A stretch of 64,000 nucleotides of DNA from Urophycis tenuis (lineage: Eukaryota > Chordata > Actinopteri > Gadiformes > Phycidae), in the NCBI GenBank assembly GCA_036785325.1, contig JAXIVH010000038.1, positions 947,501 through 1,011,500 on the forward strand, in the 5' to 3' direction. Positions 24,979 through 39,639 of the stretch are shown one piece after another. The stretch's first letter is position 1, and each line of letters opens with the position of its first letter. The translations under genes were made by a program, and so were the position numbers. The notes below the pieces were generated by a model. It was not told the DNA's origin, did not search any database, and worked only from the letters and a program-made list of their open reading frames with translations.

Positions 24979-27900
24979 TTCTTTCCACAGCCAACAGAAC
25001 ACACATGAATCAGCTTATTATTTCGACGACCCATGGGCAAATATAGTCATGCCATACGTCGTTGGAAAGCTTAGATTTCCCCGTTTAAAATGAGCCCATC
25101 TCCGAGCAATTTGGTTGCTCACAGACAAATCTGCGTGAGGTTGACTGAAGTCTACAAAGCAGCTAAAGACATACCTTCAACGTTTCAATTAACATCAATC
25201 TTTCCTTACAGAACACAAATTAATTAGCTTAGTATTTCAACGACCCATGAGTCAATATAGTCTTGCCATACGCCGTTAGAAAGCTTATATTTCCCCGCTT
25301 AAAATGAGCCCATCCGCGAGCAGTCTGGTTGATCACAGACTAAACTGCGTCAGGTTGAATGAAGTCTACCCAGCAGCTAAAAACATACCTTCAACGTTTC
25401 AATTAACATCAATCTTTCCTTACAGAACACAAATTAATTAGCTTAGTATTTCAACGACCCTTTGGTGAATATAGTCTTACCATACGCCGTTGAAAAGCTT
25501 AGATTTCCCTGCTTAAAATGAGCCTATCCGCCAGCAGTCTGGTTGATCACAGACAAAACTGTGTCAGGTTGAGTGAAGTCTACCCAGCAGCTAAAAACAT
25601 ACCTTCAACGTTTCAATTAACATCAATCTTTCCTTACAGAACACAAATTAATTATCTTAGTATTTCAACGACCCATGAGTCAATATAGTCTTGCCATACG
25701 CCGTTGGAAAGCTTAGATTTCCCCGCTTAAAATGAGCCCATCCGCGAGCAGTCTGGTTGATCACAGACTAAACTGCGTCAGGTTGACTGAAGTCTACCCA
25801 GCAGCTAAAAACATACCTTCAACGTTTCAATTAACATCAATCTTTCCTTACAGAACACAAATTAATTATCTTAGTATTTCAACGACCCTTTGGTGAATAT
25901 AGTCTTGCCATACGCCGTTGGAAAGCTTAGATTTCCCCGCTTATAATGAGCCCATCCCCGAGCAATTTGGTTGCTCACAGACTAAACTGCGTCAGGTTGA
26001 CTGAAGTCTACCCAGCAGCTAAAAACATACCTTCAACGTTTCAATTAACATCAATCTTTCCTTACAGAACACAAATTAATTAGCTTAGTATTTCAACGAC
26101 CCATGAGTCAATATAGTCTTGCCATACGCCGTTGGAAAGCTTAGATTTCCCCGCTTAAAATGAGCCCATCCGCGAGCAGTCTGGTTGATCACAGACTAAA
26201 CTGCGTCAGGTTGAATGAAGTCTACCCAGCAGCCAAAAACATACCTTTAACGTTTCAATTAACATCAATCTTTCCTTACAGAACACAAATTAATTAGCTT
26301 AGTATTTCAACGGCCCTTTGGTGAATATAGTCTTACCATACGCCGTTGAAAAGCTTAGATTTCCCTGCTTAAAATGAGCCTATCCGCCAGCAGTCTGGTT
26401 GATCACAGACAAAACTGTGTCAGGTTGAGTGAAGTCTACCCAGCAGCTAAAAACATACCTTCAACGTTTCAATTAACATCAGTCTTTCCTTACAGAACAC
26501 AAATTAATTATCTTAGTATTTCAACGACCCATGAGTCAATAGTCTTGCCATACGCCGTTGGAAAGCTTACATTTCCCCGCTTAAAATGAGCCCATCCGCG
26601 AGCAGTCTGGTTGATCACAGACTAAACTGCGTCAGGTTGACTGAAGTCTACCCAGCAGCTAAAAACATACCTTCAACGTTTCAATTAACATCAATCTTTC
26701 CTTACAGAACACAAATTAATTAGCTTAGTATTTCAACGACCCTTTGGTGAATATAGTCTTGCCATACGCCGTTGGAAAGCTTAGATTTCCCCGCTTATAA
26801 TGAGCCCATCCCCGAGCAATTTGGTTGCTCACAGACTAAACTGCGTCAGGTTGACTGAAGTCTACCCAGCAGCTAAAAACATACCTTCAACGTTTCAATT
26901 AACATCAATCTTTCCTTACAGAACACAAATTAATTAGCTTAGTATTTCAACGACCCATGAGTCAATATAGTCTTGCCATACGCCGTTGGAAAGCTTAGAT
27001 TTCCCCGCTTAAAATGAGCCCATCCGCCAGCAGTCTGGTTGATCACAGACAAAACTGTGTCAGGTTGAGTGAAGTCTACCCAGCAGCTAAAAACATACCT
27101 TCAACGTTTCAATTAACATCAATCTTTCCTTACAGAACACAAATTAATTATCTTAGTATTTCAACGACCCATGAGTCAATATAGTCTTGCCATACGCCGT
27201 TGGAAAGCTTAGATTTCCCCGCTTAAAATGAGCCCATCCGCGAGCAGTCTGGTTGATCACAGACGAAACTGCGTCAGGTTGACTGAAGTCTACCCAGCAG
27301 CTAAAAACATACCTTCAACGTTTCAATTAACATCAATCTTTCCTTACAGAACACAAATTAATTAGCTTAGTATTTCAACGACCCTTTGGTGAATATAGTC
27401 TTGCCATACGCCGTTGGAAAGCTTAGATTTCCCCGCTTATAATGAGCCCATCCCCGAGCAATTTGGTTGCTCACAGACTAAACTGCGTCAGGTTGACTGA
27501 AGTCTACCCAGCAGCCAAAAACATACCTTTAACGTTTCAATTAACATCAATCTTTCCTTACAGAACACAAATTAATTAGCTTAGTATTTCAACGGCCCTT
27601 TGGTGAATATAGTCTTACCATACGCCGTTGAAAAGCTTAGATTTCCCTGCTTAAAATGAGCCTATCCGCCAGCAGTCTGGTTGATCACAGACAAAACTGT
27701 GTCAGGTTGAGTGAAGTCTACCCAGCAGCTAAAAACATACCTTCAACGTTTCAATTAACATCAGTCTTTCCTTACAGAACACAAATTAATTATCTTAGTA
27801 TTTCAACGACCCATGAGTCAATAGTCTTGCCATACGCCGTTGGAAAGCTTACATTTCCCCGCTTAAAATGAGCCCATCCGCGAGCAGTCTGGTTGATCAC

Positions 27901-30900
27901 AGACTAAACTGCGTCAGGTTGACTGAAGTCTACCCAGCAGCTAAAAACATACCTTCAACGTTTCAATTAACATCAATCTTTCCTTACAGAACACAAATTA
28001 ATTAGCTTAGTATTTCAACGACCCTTTGGTGAATATAGTCTTGCCATACGCCGTTGGAAAGCTTAGATTTCCCCGCTTATAATGAGCCCATCCCCGAGCA
28101 ATTTGGTTGCTCACAGACTAAACTGCGTCAGGTTGACTGAAGTCTACCCAGCAGCTAAAAACATACCTTCAACGTTTCAATTAACATCAATCTTTCCTTA
28201 CAGAACACAAATTAATTAGCTTAGTATTTCAACGACCCATGAGTCAATATAGTCTTGCCATACGCCGTTGGAAAGCTTAGATTTCCCCGCTTAAAATGAG
28301 CCCATCCGCCAGCAGTCTGGTTGATCACAGACAAAACTGTGTCAGGTTGAGTGAAGTCTACCCAGCAGCTAAAAACATACCTTCAACGTTTCAATTAACA
28401 TCAATCTTTCCTTACAGAACACAAATTAATTATCTTAGTATTTCAACGACCCATGAGTCAATATAGTCTTGCCATACGCCGTTGGAAAGCTTAGATTTCC
28501 CCGCTTAAAATGAGCCCATCCGCGAGCAGTCTGGTTGATCACAGACGAAACTGCGTCAGGTTGACTGAAGTCTACCCAGCAGCTAAAAACATACCTTCAA
28601 CGTTTCAATTAACATCAATCTTTCCTTACAGAACACAAATTAATTAGCTTAGTATTTCAACGACCCTTTGGTGAATATAGTCTTGCCATACGCCGTTGGA
28701 AAGCTTAGATTTCCCCGCTTATAATGAGCCCATCCCCGAGCAATTTGGTTGCTCACAGACTAAACTGCGTCAGGTTGACTGAAGTCTACCCAGCAGCTAA
28801 AAACATACCTTCAACGTTTCAATTAACATCAATCTTTCCTTACAGAACACAAATTAATTAGCTTAGTATTTCAACGACCCATGAGTCAATATAGTCTTGC
28901 CATACGCCGTTGGAAAGCTTAGATTTCCCCGCTTAAAATGAGCCCATCCGCGAGCAGTCTGGTTGATCACAGACTAAACTGCGTCAGGTTGAATGAAGTC
29001 TACCCAGCAGCCAAAAACATACCTTTAACGTTTCAATTAACATCAATCTTTCCTTACAGAACACAAATTAATTAGCTTAGTATTTCAACGGCCCTTTGGT
29101 GAATATAGTCTTACCATACGCCGTTGAAAAGCTTAGATTTCCCTGCTTAAAATGAGCCTATCCGCCAGCAGTCTGGTTGATCACAGACAAAACTGTGTCA
29201 GGTTGAGTGAAGTCTACCCAGCAGCTAAAAACATACCTTCAACGTTTCAATTAAGATCAATCTTTCCTTACAGAACACAAATTAATTATCTTGGTATTTC
29301 AACGACCCATGAGTCAATATAGTCTTGCCATACGCCGTTGGAAAGCTTAGATTTCCCCGCTTAAAATGAGCCCATCCGCGAGCAGTCTGGTTGATCACAG
29401 ACTAAACTGCGTCAGGTTGACTGAAGTCTACCCAGCAGCTAAAAACATACCTTCAACGTTTCAATTAACATCAATCTTTCCTTACAGAACACAAATTAAT
29501 TAGCTTAGTATTTCAACGACCCATGAGTCAATATAGTCTTGCCATACGCCGTTGGAAAGCTTAGATTTCCCCGCTTAAAATGAGCCCATCCGCGAGCAGT
29601 CTGGTTGATCACAGACTAAACTGCGTCAGGTTGAATGAAGTCTACCCAGCAGCCAAAAACATACCTTTAACGTTTCAATTAACATCAATCTTTCCTTACA
29701 GAACACAAATTAATTAGCTTAGTATTTCAACGGCCCTTTGGTGAATATAGTCTTACCATACGCCGTTGAAAAGCTTAGATTTCCCTGCTTAAAATGAGCC
29801 TATCCGCCAGCAGTCTGGTTGATCACAGACAAAACTGTGTCAGGTTGAGTGAAGTCTACCCAGCAGCTAAAAACATACCTTCAACGTTTCAATTAACATC
29901 AATCTTTCCTTACAGAACACAAATTAATTAGCTTAGTATTTCAACGACCCATGAGTCAATATAGTCTTGCCATACGCCGTTGGAAAGCTTAGATTTCCCC
30001 GCTTAAAATGAGCCCATCCGCGAGCAGTCTGGTTGATCACAGACTAAACTGCGTCAGGTTGACTGAAGTCTACCCAGCAGCTAAAAACATACCTTCAACG
30101 TTTCAATTAACATCAATCTTTCCTTACAGAACACAAATTAATTATCTTAGTATTTCAACGACCCTTTGGTGAATATAGTCTTACCATACGCCGTTGAAAA
30201 GCTTAGATTTCCCTGCTTAAAATGAGCCTATCCGCCAGCAGTCTGGTTGATCACAGACAAAACTGTGTCAGGTTGAGTGAAGTCTACCCAGCAGCTAAAA
30301 ACATACCTTCAACGTTTCAATTAACATCAATCTTTCCTTACAGAACACAAATTAATTATCTTAGTATTTCAACGACCCATGAGTCAATATAGTCTTGCCA
30401 TACGCCGTTGGAAAGCTTAGATTTCCCCGCTTAAAATGAGCCCATCCGCGAGCAGTCTGGTTGATCACAGACTAAACTGCGTCAGGTTGACTGAAGTCTA
30501 CCCAGCAGCTAAAAACATACCTTCAACGTTTCAATTAACATCAATCTTTCCTTACAGAACACAAATTAATTAGCTTAGTATTTCAACGACCCTTTGGTGA
30601 ATATAGTCTTGCCATACGCCGTTGGAAAGCTTAGATTTCCCCGCTTATAATGAGCCCATCCCCTAGCAATTTGGTTACTCACAGACTAAACTGCGTCAGG
30701 TTGACTGAAGTCTACCCAGCAGCTAAAAACATACCTTCAACGTTTCAATTAACATCAATCTTTCCTTACAGAACACAAATTAATTAGCTTAGTATTTCAA
30801 CGACCCATGAGTCAATATAGTCTTGCCATACGCCGTTGGAAAGCTTAGATTTCCCCGCTTAAAATGAGCCCATCCGCGAGCAGTCTGGTTGATCACAGAC

Positions 30901-33746
30901 TAAACTGCTTCAGGTTGAATGAAGTCTACCCAGCAGCCAAAAACATACCTTTAACGTTTCAATTAACATCAATCTTTCCTTACAGAACACAAATTAATTA
31001 GCTTAGTATTTCAACGGCCCTTTGGTGAATATAGTCTTACCATACGCCGTTGAAAAGCTTAGATTTCCCTGCTTAAAATGAGCCTATCCGCCAGCAGTCT
31101 GGTTGATCACAGACAAAACTGTGTCAGGTTGAGTGAAGTCTACCCAGCAGCTAAAAACATACCTTCAACGTTTCAATTAACATCAATCTTTCCTTACAGA
31201 ACACAAATTAATTATCTTAGTATTTCAACGACCCATGAGTCAATATAGTCTTGCCATACGCCGTTGGAAAGCTTAGATTTCCCCGCTTAAAATGAGCCCA
31301 TCCGCGAGCAGTCTGGTTGATCACAGACTAAACTGCGTCAGGTTGACTGAAGTCTACCCAGCAGCTAAAAACATACCTTCAACGTTTCAATTAACATCAA
31401 TCTTTCCTTACAGAACACAAATTAATTAGCTTAGTATTTCAACGACCCTTTGGTGAATATAGTCTTGCCATACGCCGTTGGAAAGCTTAGATTTCCCCGC
31501 TTATAATGAGCCCATCCCCGAGCAATTTGGTTGCTCACAGACTAAACTGCGTCAGGTTGACTGAAGTCTACCCAGCAGCTAAAAACATACCTTCAACGTT
31601 TCAATTAACATCAATCTTTCCTTACAGAACACAAATTAATTAGCTTAGTATTTCAACGACCCATGAGTCAATATAGTCTTGCCATACGCCGTTGGAAAGC
31701 TTAGATTTCCCCGCTTAAAATGAGCCCATCCGCCAGCAGTCTGGTTGATCACAGACAAAACTGTGTCAGGTTGAGTGAAGTCTACCCAGCAGCTAAAAAC
31801 ATACCTTCAACGTTTCAATTAACATCAATCTTTCCTTACAGAACACAAATTAATTATCTTAGTATTTCAACGACCCATGAGTCAATATAGTCTTGCCATA
31901 CGCCGTTGGAAAGCTTAGATTTCCCCGCTTAAAATGAGCCCATCCGCGAGCAGTCTGGTTGATCACAGACTAAACTGCGTCAGGTTGACTGAAGTCTACC
32001 CAGCAGCTAAAAACATACCTTCAACGTTTCAATTAACATCAATCTTTCCTTACAGAACACAAATTAATTAGCTTAGTATTTCAACGACCCTTTGGTGAAT
32101 ATAGTCTTGCCATACGCCGTTGGAAAGCTTAGATTTCCCCGCTTATAATGAGCCGATCCCCGAGCAATTTGGTTGCTCACAGACTAAACTGCGTCAGGTT
32201 GACTGAAGTCTACCCAGCAGCTAAAAACATACCTTCAACGTTTCAATTAACATCAATCTTTCCTTACAGAACACAAATTAATTAGCTTAGTATTTCAACG
32301 ACCCATGAGTCAATATAGTCTTGCCATACGCCGTTGGAAAGCTTAGATTTCCCCGGTTAAAATGAGCCCATCCGCGAGCAGTCTGGTTGATCACAGACTA
32401 AACTGCGTCAGGTTGAATGAAGTCTACCCAGCAGCCAAAAACATACCTTTAACGTTTCAATTAACATATATCTTTCCTTACAGAACACAAATTAATTAGC
32501 TTAGTATTTCAACGGCCCTTTGGTGAATATAGTCCTACCATACGCCGTTGAAAAGCTTAGATTTCCCTGCTTAAAATGAGCCCATCCGCCAGCAGTCTGG
32601 TTGATCACAGACAAAACTGTGTCAGGTTGAGTGAAGTCTACCCAGCAGCTAAAAACATACCTTCAACGTTTCAATTAACATCAATCTTTCTTTACAGAAC
32701 ACAAATTAATTAGCTTAGTATTTCAACGACCCATGAGTCAATATAGTCTTGCCATACGCCGTTGGAAAGCTTAGATTTCCCCGCTTAAAATGAGCCCATC
32801 CGCGAGCAGTCTGGTTGATCACAGACTAAACTGCGTCAGGTTGAATGAAGTCTACCCAGCAGCCAAAAACATACCTTTAACGTTTCAATTAACATCAATC
32901 TTTCCTTACAGAACACAAATTAATTAGCTTAGTATTTCAACGGCCCTTTGGTGAATATAGTCTTACCATACGCCGTTGAAAAGCTTAGATTTCCCTGCTT
33001 AAAATGAGCCCATCCGCCAGCAGTCTGGTTGATCACAGACAAAACTGTGTCAGGTTGAGTGAAGTCTACCCAGCAGCTAAAAACATACCTTCAACGTTTC
33101 AATTAACATCAATCTTTCCTTACAGAACACAAATTAATTATCTTAGTATTTCAACGACCCATGAGTCAATATTGTCTTGCCATACGCCGTTGGAAAGCTT
33201 AGATTTCCCCGCTTAAAATGAGCCCATCCCCAAGCAATTTGGTTGCTCAGAGACAGAACTGTGTCAGGTTGACTGAAGTCTACCCAGCAGCTAAAAACAT
33301 ACCTTCAACGTTTCAATTAACATCAATCTTTCCTTACAGATCACAAATTAATTAGCTTAGTATTTCAACGACCAATGAGTCAATATAGTCTTGCCATACG
33401 CCGTTGGAAAGCTTAGATTTCCCCGCTTAAAATGAGCCCATCCGCGAGCAGTCTGCTTGCTCACAGACAAAACTGCGTCAGGTTGACTGAAGTCTACCCA
33501 GCAGCTAAAAACATACCTTCAACGTTTCAATTAAGATCAATCTTTCAATAAAGAACAGAAATTAATTAGCTTAGTATTTCAACGACCCATGAATCAATAT
33601 AGTCTTGCCATACGCCGTTGGGAACCTTAGATTTCCCCGCTTAAAATGAGCCCATCCGCGAGCAGTCTGGTTGCTCACAGACTAAACTGCGTCAGGTTGA
33701 ATGAAGTCTACCCAGCAGCTAAAAACATACCTTCAACTTTTCAATT
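24979..33746 (+). repeat. 214-bp satellite, 41 units without inserts
   Basis: 8768 bp, 41 units, spanning the junction of the two 9.75-kb copies. It also holds the 1.28-kb hexamer duplication near 26.34-28.9 kb. Confidence 0.95.
26340..28903 (+). repeat. 1.28-kb satellite hexamer, two tandem periods
   Basis: Two periods of 1282 bp (6 units minus 2 bases). The diagnostic marker is a 2-base deletion, GAGTCAATAGTCTTG, at about 26535 and 27817, followed by GAAAGCTTACATTTCC. A second marker, AGACGAAACTG, occurs at about 27262 and 28544. The pair recurs at +9745 in copy B. Confidence 0.85.
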
Positions 33747-33979
33747 CACGCGTTTTTTTTGTAATACGTGTAGCTATGATAAAGGACACATGTTTTGGCC
33801 TGTTTTATTATTCATAGTTGGCTTAACAGTAATAGAATATTATTATATGCTATAAGTGACCAGACGTCCGAGATCAAAACTGGGAGCATAATCCCCGAGA
33901 AGGGGGAAAAAAAGGGTCAGCTATGTTTAAGTATATATATATATGTGTGTGTATATATGCGTGTGTGTGTGTGTATATA

Positions 33980-34037
<58 letters not shown>

Positions 34038-34722
34038 AATCACTTACTTGGAACGGCATGATCCCACATCGCTGTGAAGGGATGGCGTTAACCAGGTGGG
34101 CGTGCAACCCCTCGAGAGAGTTGCTGCCTCACCGGCACTTGTACTTGTTCAGCCGGATGCAGTTCTTCACAACCACCTTCACAGAGACATACAGCTGTAT
34201 GCCAGGGGGGTCATGTAACACACAACCTATTGCAAGGTCCTCATTTATGCTGGTGTCATTTTGAAATGTTACCATATACAAGTTTGAATGGTTTTGACAC
34301 ACGATGACTGCAGAGACAGCTGCAGGATGGCCCACGAAGCAGGACGGAGGGGGCCTGTGGCTGTGCGGGGAGGACCAGCGGTATGGGTGCTGCCGACACA
34401 GGGGGCGGGCGGGCCACAGGCTGACGCAGCAGGAGGCCTCGGCTGGAGGCGGGTGGGCGCAGGAGGCTTCGGCCGGGTGGAGGACGACAACGCAGTGGGC
34501 TGAACGGGCCGGTTGGTGGGAGTCACAGGCTCTGGCTCATCAACAAATAACCTGGAAATATAAAATACACACGTGATCAGTATTGATATTGATATCTTTT
34601 ATAAGAACACTGTTCATACCGTTTACACTTTTTATACAACTGTTTATACAATGTCCATACTGTTTATTTATTAATGTTTATCACTGAAAAATAAAGGTGA
34701 CTTGGTATGACTTGTGTGCTAT
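33747..34722 (-). repeat. Exon-bearing insert, copy 11
   Basis: Duplicate of insert 10. Its repeat tract (33931-34034) is two dinucleotides shorter. Confidence 0.9.
34048..34551 (-). pseudogene. Captured exon fragment, stop allele (copy 11)
   Basis: Same exon as copy 10, with TGA at 34129-34131. Confidence 0.65.
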
Positions 34723-37700
34723 TTTCTTTCCACAGCCAACAGAACACACATGAATCAGCTTATTATTTCGACGACCCATGGGCAAATATAGTCATGCCAT
34801 ACGTCGTTGGAAAGCTTAGATTTCCCCGTTTAAAATGAGCCCATCTCCGAGCAATTTGGTTGCTCACAGACAAATCTGCGTGAGGTTGACTGAAGTCTAC
34901 AAAGCAGCTAAAGACATACCTTCAACGTTTCAATTAACATCAATCTTTCCTTACAGAACACAAATTAATTAGCTTAGTATTTCAACGACCCATGAGTCAA
35001 TATAGTCTTGCCATACGCCGTTAGAAAGCTTATATTTCCCCGCTTAAAATGAGCCCATCCGCGAGCAGTCTGGTTGATCACAGACTAAACTGCGTCAGGT
35101 TGAATGAAGTCTACCCAGCAGCTAAAAACATACCTTCAACGTTTCAATTAACATCAATCTTTCCTTACAGAACACAAATTAATTAGCTTAGTATTTCAAC
35201 GACCCTTTGGTGAATATAGTCTTACCATACGCCGTTGAAAAGCTTAGATTTCCCTGCTTAAAATGAGCCTATCCGCCAGCAGTCTGGTTGATCACAGACA
35301 AAACTGTGTCAGGTTGAGTGAAGTCTACCCAGCAGCTAAAAACATACCTTCAACGTTTCAATTAACATCAATCTTTCCTTACAGAACACAAATTAATTAT
35401 CTTAGTATTTCAACGACCCATGAGTCAATATAGTCTTGCCATACGCCGTTGGAAAGCTTAGATTTCCCCGCTTAAAATGAGCCCATCCGCGAGCAGTCTG
35501 GTTGATCACAGACTAAACTGCGTCAGGTTGACTGAAGTCTACCCAGCAGCTAAAAACATACCTTCAACGTTTCAATTAACATCAATCTTTCCTTACAGAA
35601 CACAAATTAATTATCTTAGTATTTCAACGACCCTTTGGTGAATATAGTCTTGCCATACGCCGTTGGAAAGCTTAGATTTCCCCGCTTATAATGAGCCCAT
35701 CCCCGAGCAATTTGGTTGCTCACAGACTAAACTGCGTCAGGTTGACTGAAGTCTACCCAGCAGCTAAAAACATACCTTCAACGTTTCAATTAACATCAAT
35801 CTTTCCTTACAGAACACAAATTAATTAGCTTAGTATTTCAACGACCCATGAGTCAATATAGTCTTGCCATACGCCGTTGGAAAGCTTAGATTTCCCCGCT
35901 TAAAATGAGCCCATCCGCGAGCAGTCTGGTTGATCACAGACTAAACTGCGTCAGGTTGAATGAAGTCTACCCAGCAGCCAAAAACATACCTTTAACGTTT
36001 CAATTAACATCAATCTTTCCTTACAGAACACAAATTAATTAGCTTAGTATTTCAACGGCCCTTTGGTGAATATAGTCTTACCATACGCCGTTGAAAAGCT
36101 TAGATTTCCCTGCTTAAAATGAGCCTATCCGCCAGCAGTCTGGTTGATCACAGACAAAACTGTGTCAGGTTGAGTGAAGTCTACCCAGCAGCTAAAAACA
36201 TACCTTCAACGTTTCAATTAACATCAGTCTTTCCTTACAGAACACAAATTAATTATCTTAGTATTTCAACGACCCATGAGTCAATAGTCTTGCCATACGC
36301 CGTTGGAAAGCTTACATTTCCCCGCTTAAAATGAGCCCATCCGCGAGCAGTCTGGTTGATCACAGACTAAACTGCGTCAGGTTGACTGAAGTCTACCCAG
36401 CAGCTAAAAACATACCTTCAACGTTTCAATTAACATCAATCTTTCCTTACAGAACACAAATTAATTAGCTTAGTATTTCAACGACCCTTTGGTGAATATA
36501 GTCTTGCCATACGCCGTTGGAAAGCTTAGATTTCCCCGCTTATAATGAGCCCATCCCCGAGCAATTTGGTTGCTCACAGACTAAACTGCGTCAGGTTGAC
36601 TGAAGTCTACCCAGCAGCTAAAAACATACCTTCAACGTTTCAATTAACATCAATCTTTCCTTACAGAACACAAATTAATTAGCTTAGTATTTCAACGACC
36701 CATGAGTCAATATAGTCTTGCCATACGCCGTTGGAAAGCTTAGATTTCCCCGCTTAAAATGAGCCCATCCGCCAGCAGTCTGGTTGATCACAGACAAAAC
36801 TGTGTCAGGTTGAGTGAAGTCTACCCAGCAGCTAAAAACATACCTTCAACGTTTCAATTAACATCAATCTTTCCTTACAGAACACAAATTAATTATCTTA
36901 GTATTTCAACGACCCATGAGTCAATATAGTCTTGCCATACGCCGTTGGAAAGCTTAGATTTCCCCGCTTAAAATGAGCCCATCCGCGAGCAGTCTGGTTG
37001 ATCACAGACGAAACTGCGTCAGGTTGACTGAAGTCTACCCAGCAGCTAAAAACATACCTTCAACGTTTCAATTAACATCAATCTTTCCTTACAGAACACA
37101 AATTAATTAGCTTAGTATTTCAACGACCCTTTGGTGAATATAGTCTTGCCATACGCCGTTGGAAAGCTTAGATTTCCCCGCTTATAATGAGCCCATCCCC
37201 GAGCAATTTGGTTGCTCACAGACTAAACTGCGTCAGGTTGACTGAAGTCTACCCAGCAGCCAAAAACATACCTTTAACGTTTCAATTAACATCAATCTTT
37301 CCTTACAGAACACAAATTAATTAGCTTAGTATTTCAACGGCCCTTTGGTGAATATAGTCTTACCATACGCCGTTGAAAAGCTTAGATTTCCCTGCTTAAA
37401 ATGAGCCTATCCGCCAGCAGTCTGGTTGATCACAGACAAAACTGTGTCAGGTTGAGTGAAGTCTACCCAGCAGCTAAAAACATACCTTCAACGTTTCAAT
37501 TAACATCAGTCTTTCCTTACAGAACACAAATTAATTATCTTAGTATTTCAACGACCCATGAGTCAATAGTCTTGCCATACGCCGTTGGAAAGCTTACATT
37601 TCCCCGCTTAAAATGAGCCCATCCGCGAGCAGTCTGGTTGATCACAGACTAAACTGCGTCAGGTTGACTGAAGTCTACCCAGCAGCTAAAAACATACCTT

Positions 37701-39639
37701 CAACGTTTCAATTAACATCAATCTTTCCTTACAGAACACAAATTAATTAGCTTAGTATTTCAACGACCCTTTGGTGAATATAGTCTTGCCATACGCCGTT
37801 GGAAAGCTTAGATTTCCCCGCTTATAATGAGCCCATCCCCGAGCAATTTGGTTGCTCACAGACTAAACTGCGTCAGGTTGACTGAAGTCTACCCAGCAGC
37901 TAAAAACATACCTTCAACGTTTCAATTAACATCAATCTTTCCTTACAGAACACAAATTAATTAGCTTAGTATTTCAACGACCCATGAGTCAATATAGTCT
38001 TGCCATACGCCGTTGGAAAGCTTAGATTTCCCCGCTTAAAATGAGCCCATCCGCCAGCAGTCTGGTTGATCACAGACAAAACTGTGTCAGGTTGAGTGAA
38101 GTCTACCCAGCAGCTAAAAACATACCTTCAACGTTTCAATTAACATCAATCTTTCCTTACAGAACACAAATTAATTATCTTAGTATTTCAACGACCCATG
38201 AGTCAATATAGTCTTGCCATACGCCGTTGGAAAGCTTAGATTTCCCCGCTTAAAATGAGCCCATCCGCGAGCAGTCTGGTTGATCACAGACGAAACTGCG
38301 TCAGGTTGACTGAAGTCTACCCAGCAGCTAAAAACATACCTTCAACGTTTCAATTAACATCAATCTTTCCTTACAGAACACAAATTAATTAGCTTAGTAT
38401 TTCAACGACCCTTTGGTGAATATAGTCTTGCCATACGCCGTTGGAAAGCTTAGATTTCCCCGCTTATAATGAGCCCATCCCCGAGCAATTTGGTTGCTCA
38501 CAGACTAAACTGCGTCAGGTTGACTGAAGTCTACCCAGCAGCTAAAAACATACCTTCAACGTTTCAATTAACATCAATCTTTCCTTACAGAACACAAATT
38601 AATTAGCTTAGTATTTCAACGACCCATGAGTCAATATAGTCTTGCCATACGCCGTTGGAAAGCTTAGATTTCCCCGCTTAAAATGAGCCCATCCGCGAGC
38701 AGTCTGGTTGATCACAGACTAAACTGCGTCAGGTTGAATGAAGTCTACCCAGCAGCCAAAAACATACCTTTAACGTTTCAATTAACATATATCTTTCCTT
38801 ACAGAACACAAATTAATTAGCTTAGTATTTCAACGGCCCTTTGGTGAATATAGTCTTACCATACGCCGTTGAAAAGCTTAGATTTCCCTGCTTAAAATGA
38901 GCCCATCCGCCAGCAGTCTGGTTGATCACAGACAAAACTGTGTCAGGTTGAGTGAAGTCTACCCAGCAGCTAAAAACATACCTTCAACGTTTCAATTAAC
39001 ATCAATCTTTCCTTACAGAACACAAATTAATTAGCTTAGTATTTCAACGACCCATGAGTCAATATAGTCTTGCCATACGCCGTTGAAAAGCTTAGATTTC
39101 CCTGCTTAAAATGAGCCCATCCGCCAGCAGTCTGGTTGATCACAGACAAAACTGTGTCAGGTTGAGTGAAGTCTACCCAGCAGCTAAAAACATACCTTCA
39201 ATGTTTCAATTAACATCAATCTTTCCTTACAGAACACAAATTAATTATCTTAGTATTTCAACGACCCATGAGTCAATATAGTCTCGCCATACGCCGTTGG
39301 AAAGCTTAGATTTCCCCGCTTAAAATGAGCCCATCCGCGAGCAGTCTGGTTGCTCACAGACAAAACTGCGTCAGGTTGACTGAAGTCTACCCAGCAGCTA
39401 AAAACATACCTTCAACGTTTCAATTAAGATCAATCTTTCAATAAAGAACAGAAATTAATTAGCTTAGTATTTCAACGACCCATGAGTCAATATAGTCTTG
39501 CCATACGCCGTTGGAAAGCTTAGATTTCCCCGCTTAAAATGAGCCCATCCGCGAGCAGTCTGGTTGATCACAGACTAAACTGCGTCAGGTTGACTGAAGT
39601 CTACCCAGCAGCTAAAAACATACCTTCAACTTTTCAATT
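34723..39639 (+). repeat. 214-bp satellite, 23 units
   Basis: 4917 bp, 23 units, covering the rest of copy B. After about 38.8 kb comes a short run of CCGTTGAAAAGC/CCCTGCTT/CCGCCAGC units, then the CTTTCAATAAAG variant that precedes insert 12. Confidence 0.95.

Larger units (their letters stand above)
18797..28545 (+). repeat. 9.75-kb higher-order repeat, copy A
   Basis: Segment of ~45 satellite-length periods that includes insert 10. Position X matches X+9749 up to the GT tract and X+9745 after it. Rare variants are shared: GAGCCGATCC (22403 and 32152), CCCCGGTTAAAA (22603 and 32352), ACATATATC (22708 and 32457), AGTCCTACC (22787 and 32536), CTTTCTTTACAG (22938 and 32687). The left limit lies between the private insertion at about 18745 and the T/G difference at about 18796 versus 28545. 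Confidence 0.9.
28546..38290 (+). repeat. 9.75-kb higher-order repeat, copy B
   Basis: Second copy of 18797-28545. Spot comparison over the full length found only isolated substitutions (for example AACATC at about 19505 against AAGATC at about 29254) and a 4-bp shorter GT tract. Similarity of 28546-29040 to 38291-38785 continues the pattern for another ~0.5 kb, so the start of a third period is present before it degrades. Confidence 0.9.

Noticed and set aside
26374..26589. 69-71-codon frames starting at ATGAGCCCATCC or ATGAGCCTATCC in satellite units
   Set aside because: They span one satellite unit only, the period (214) is not a multiple of 3, and most units have stops. No protein resemblance.
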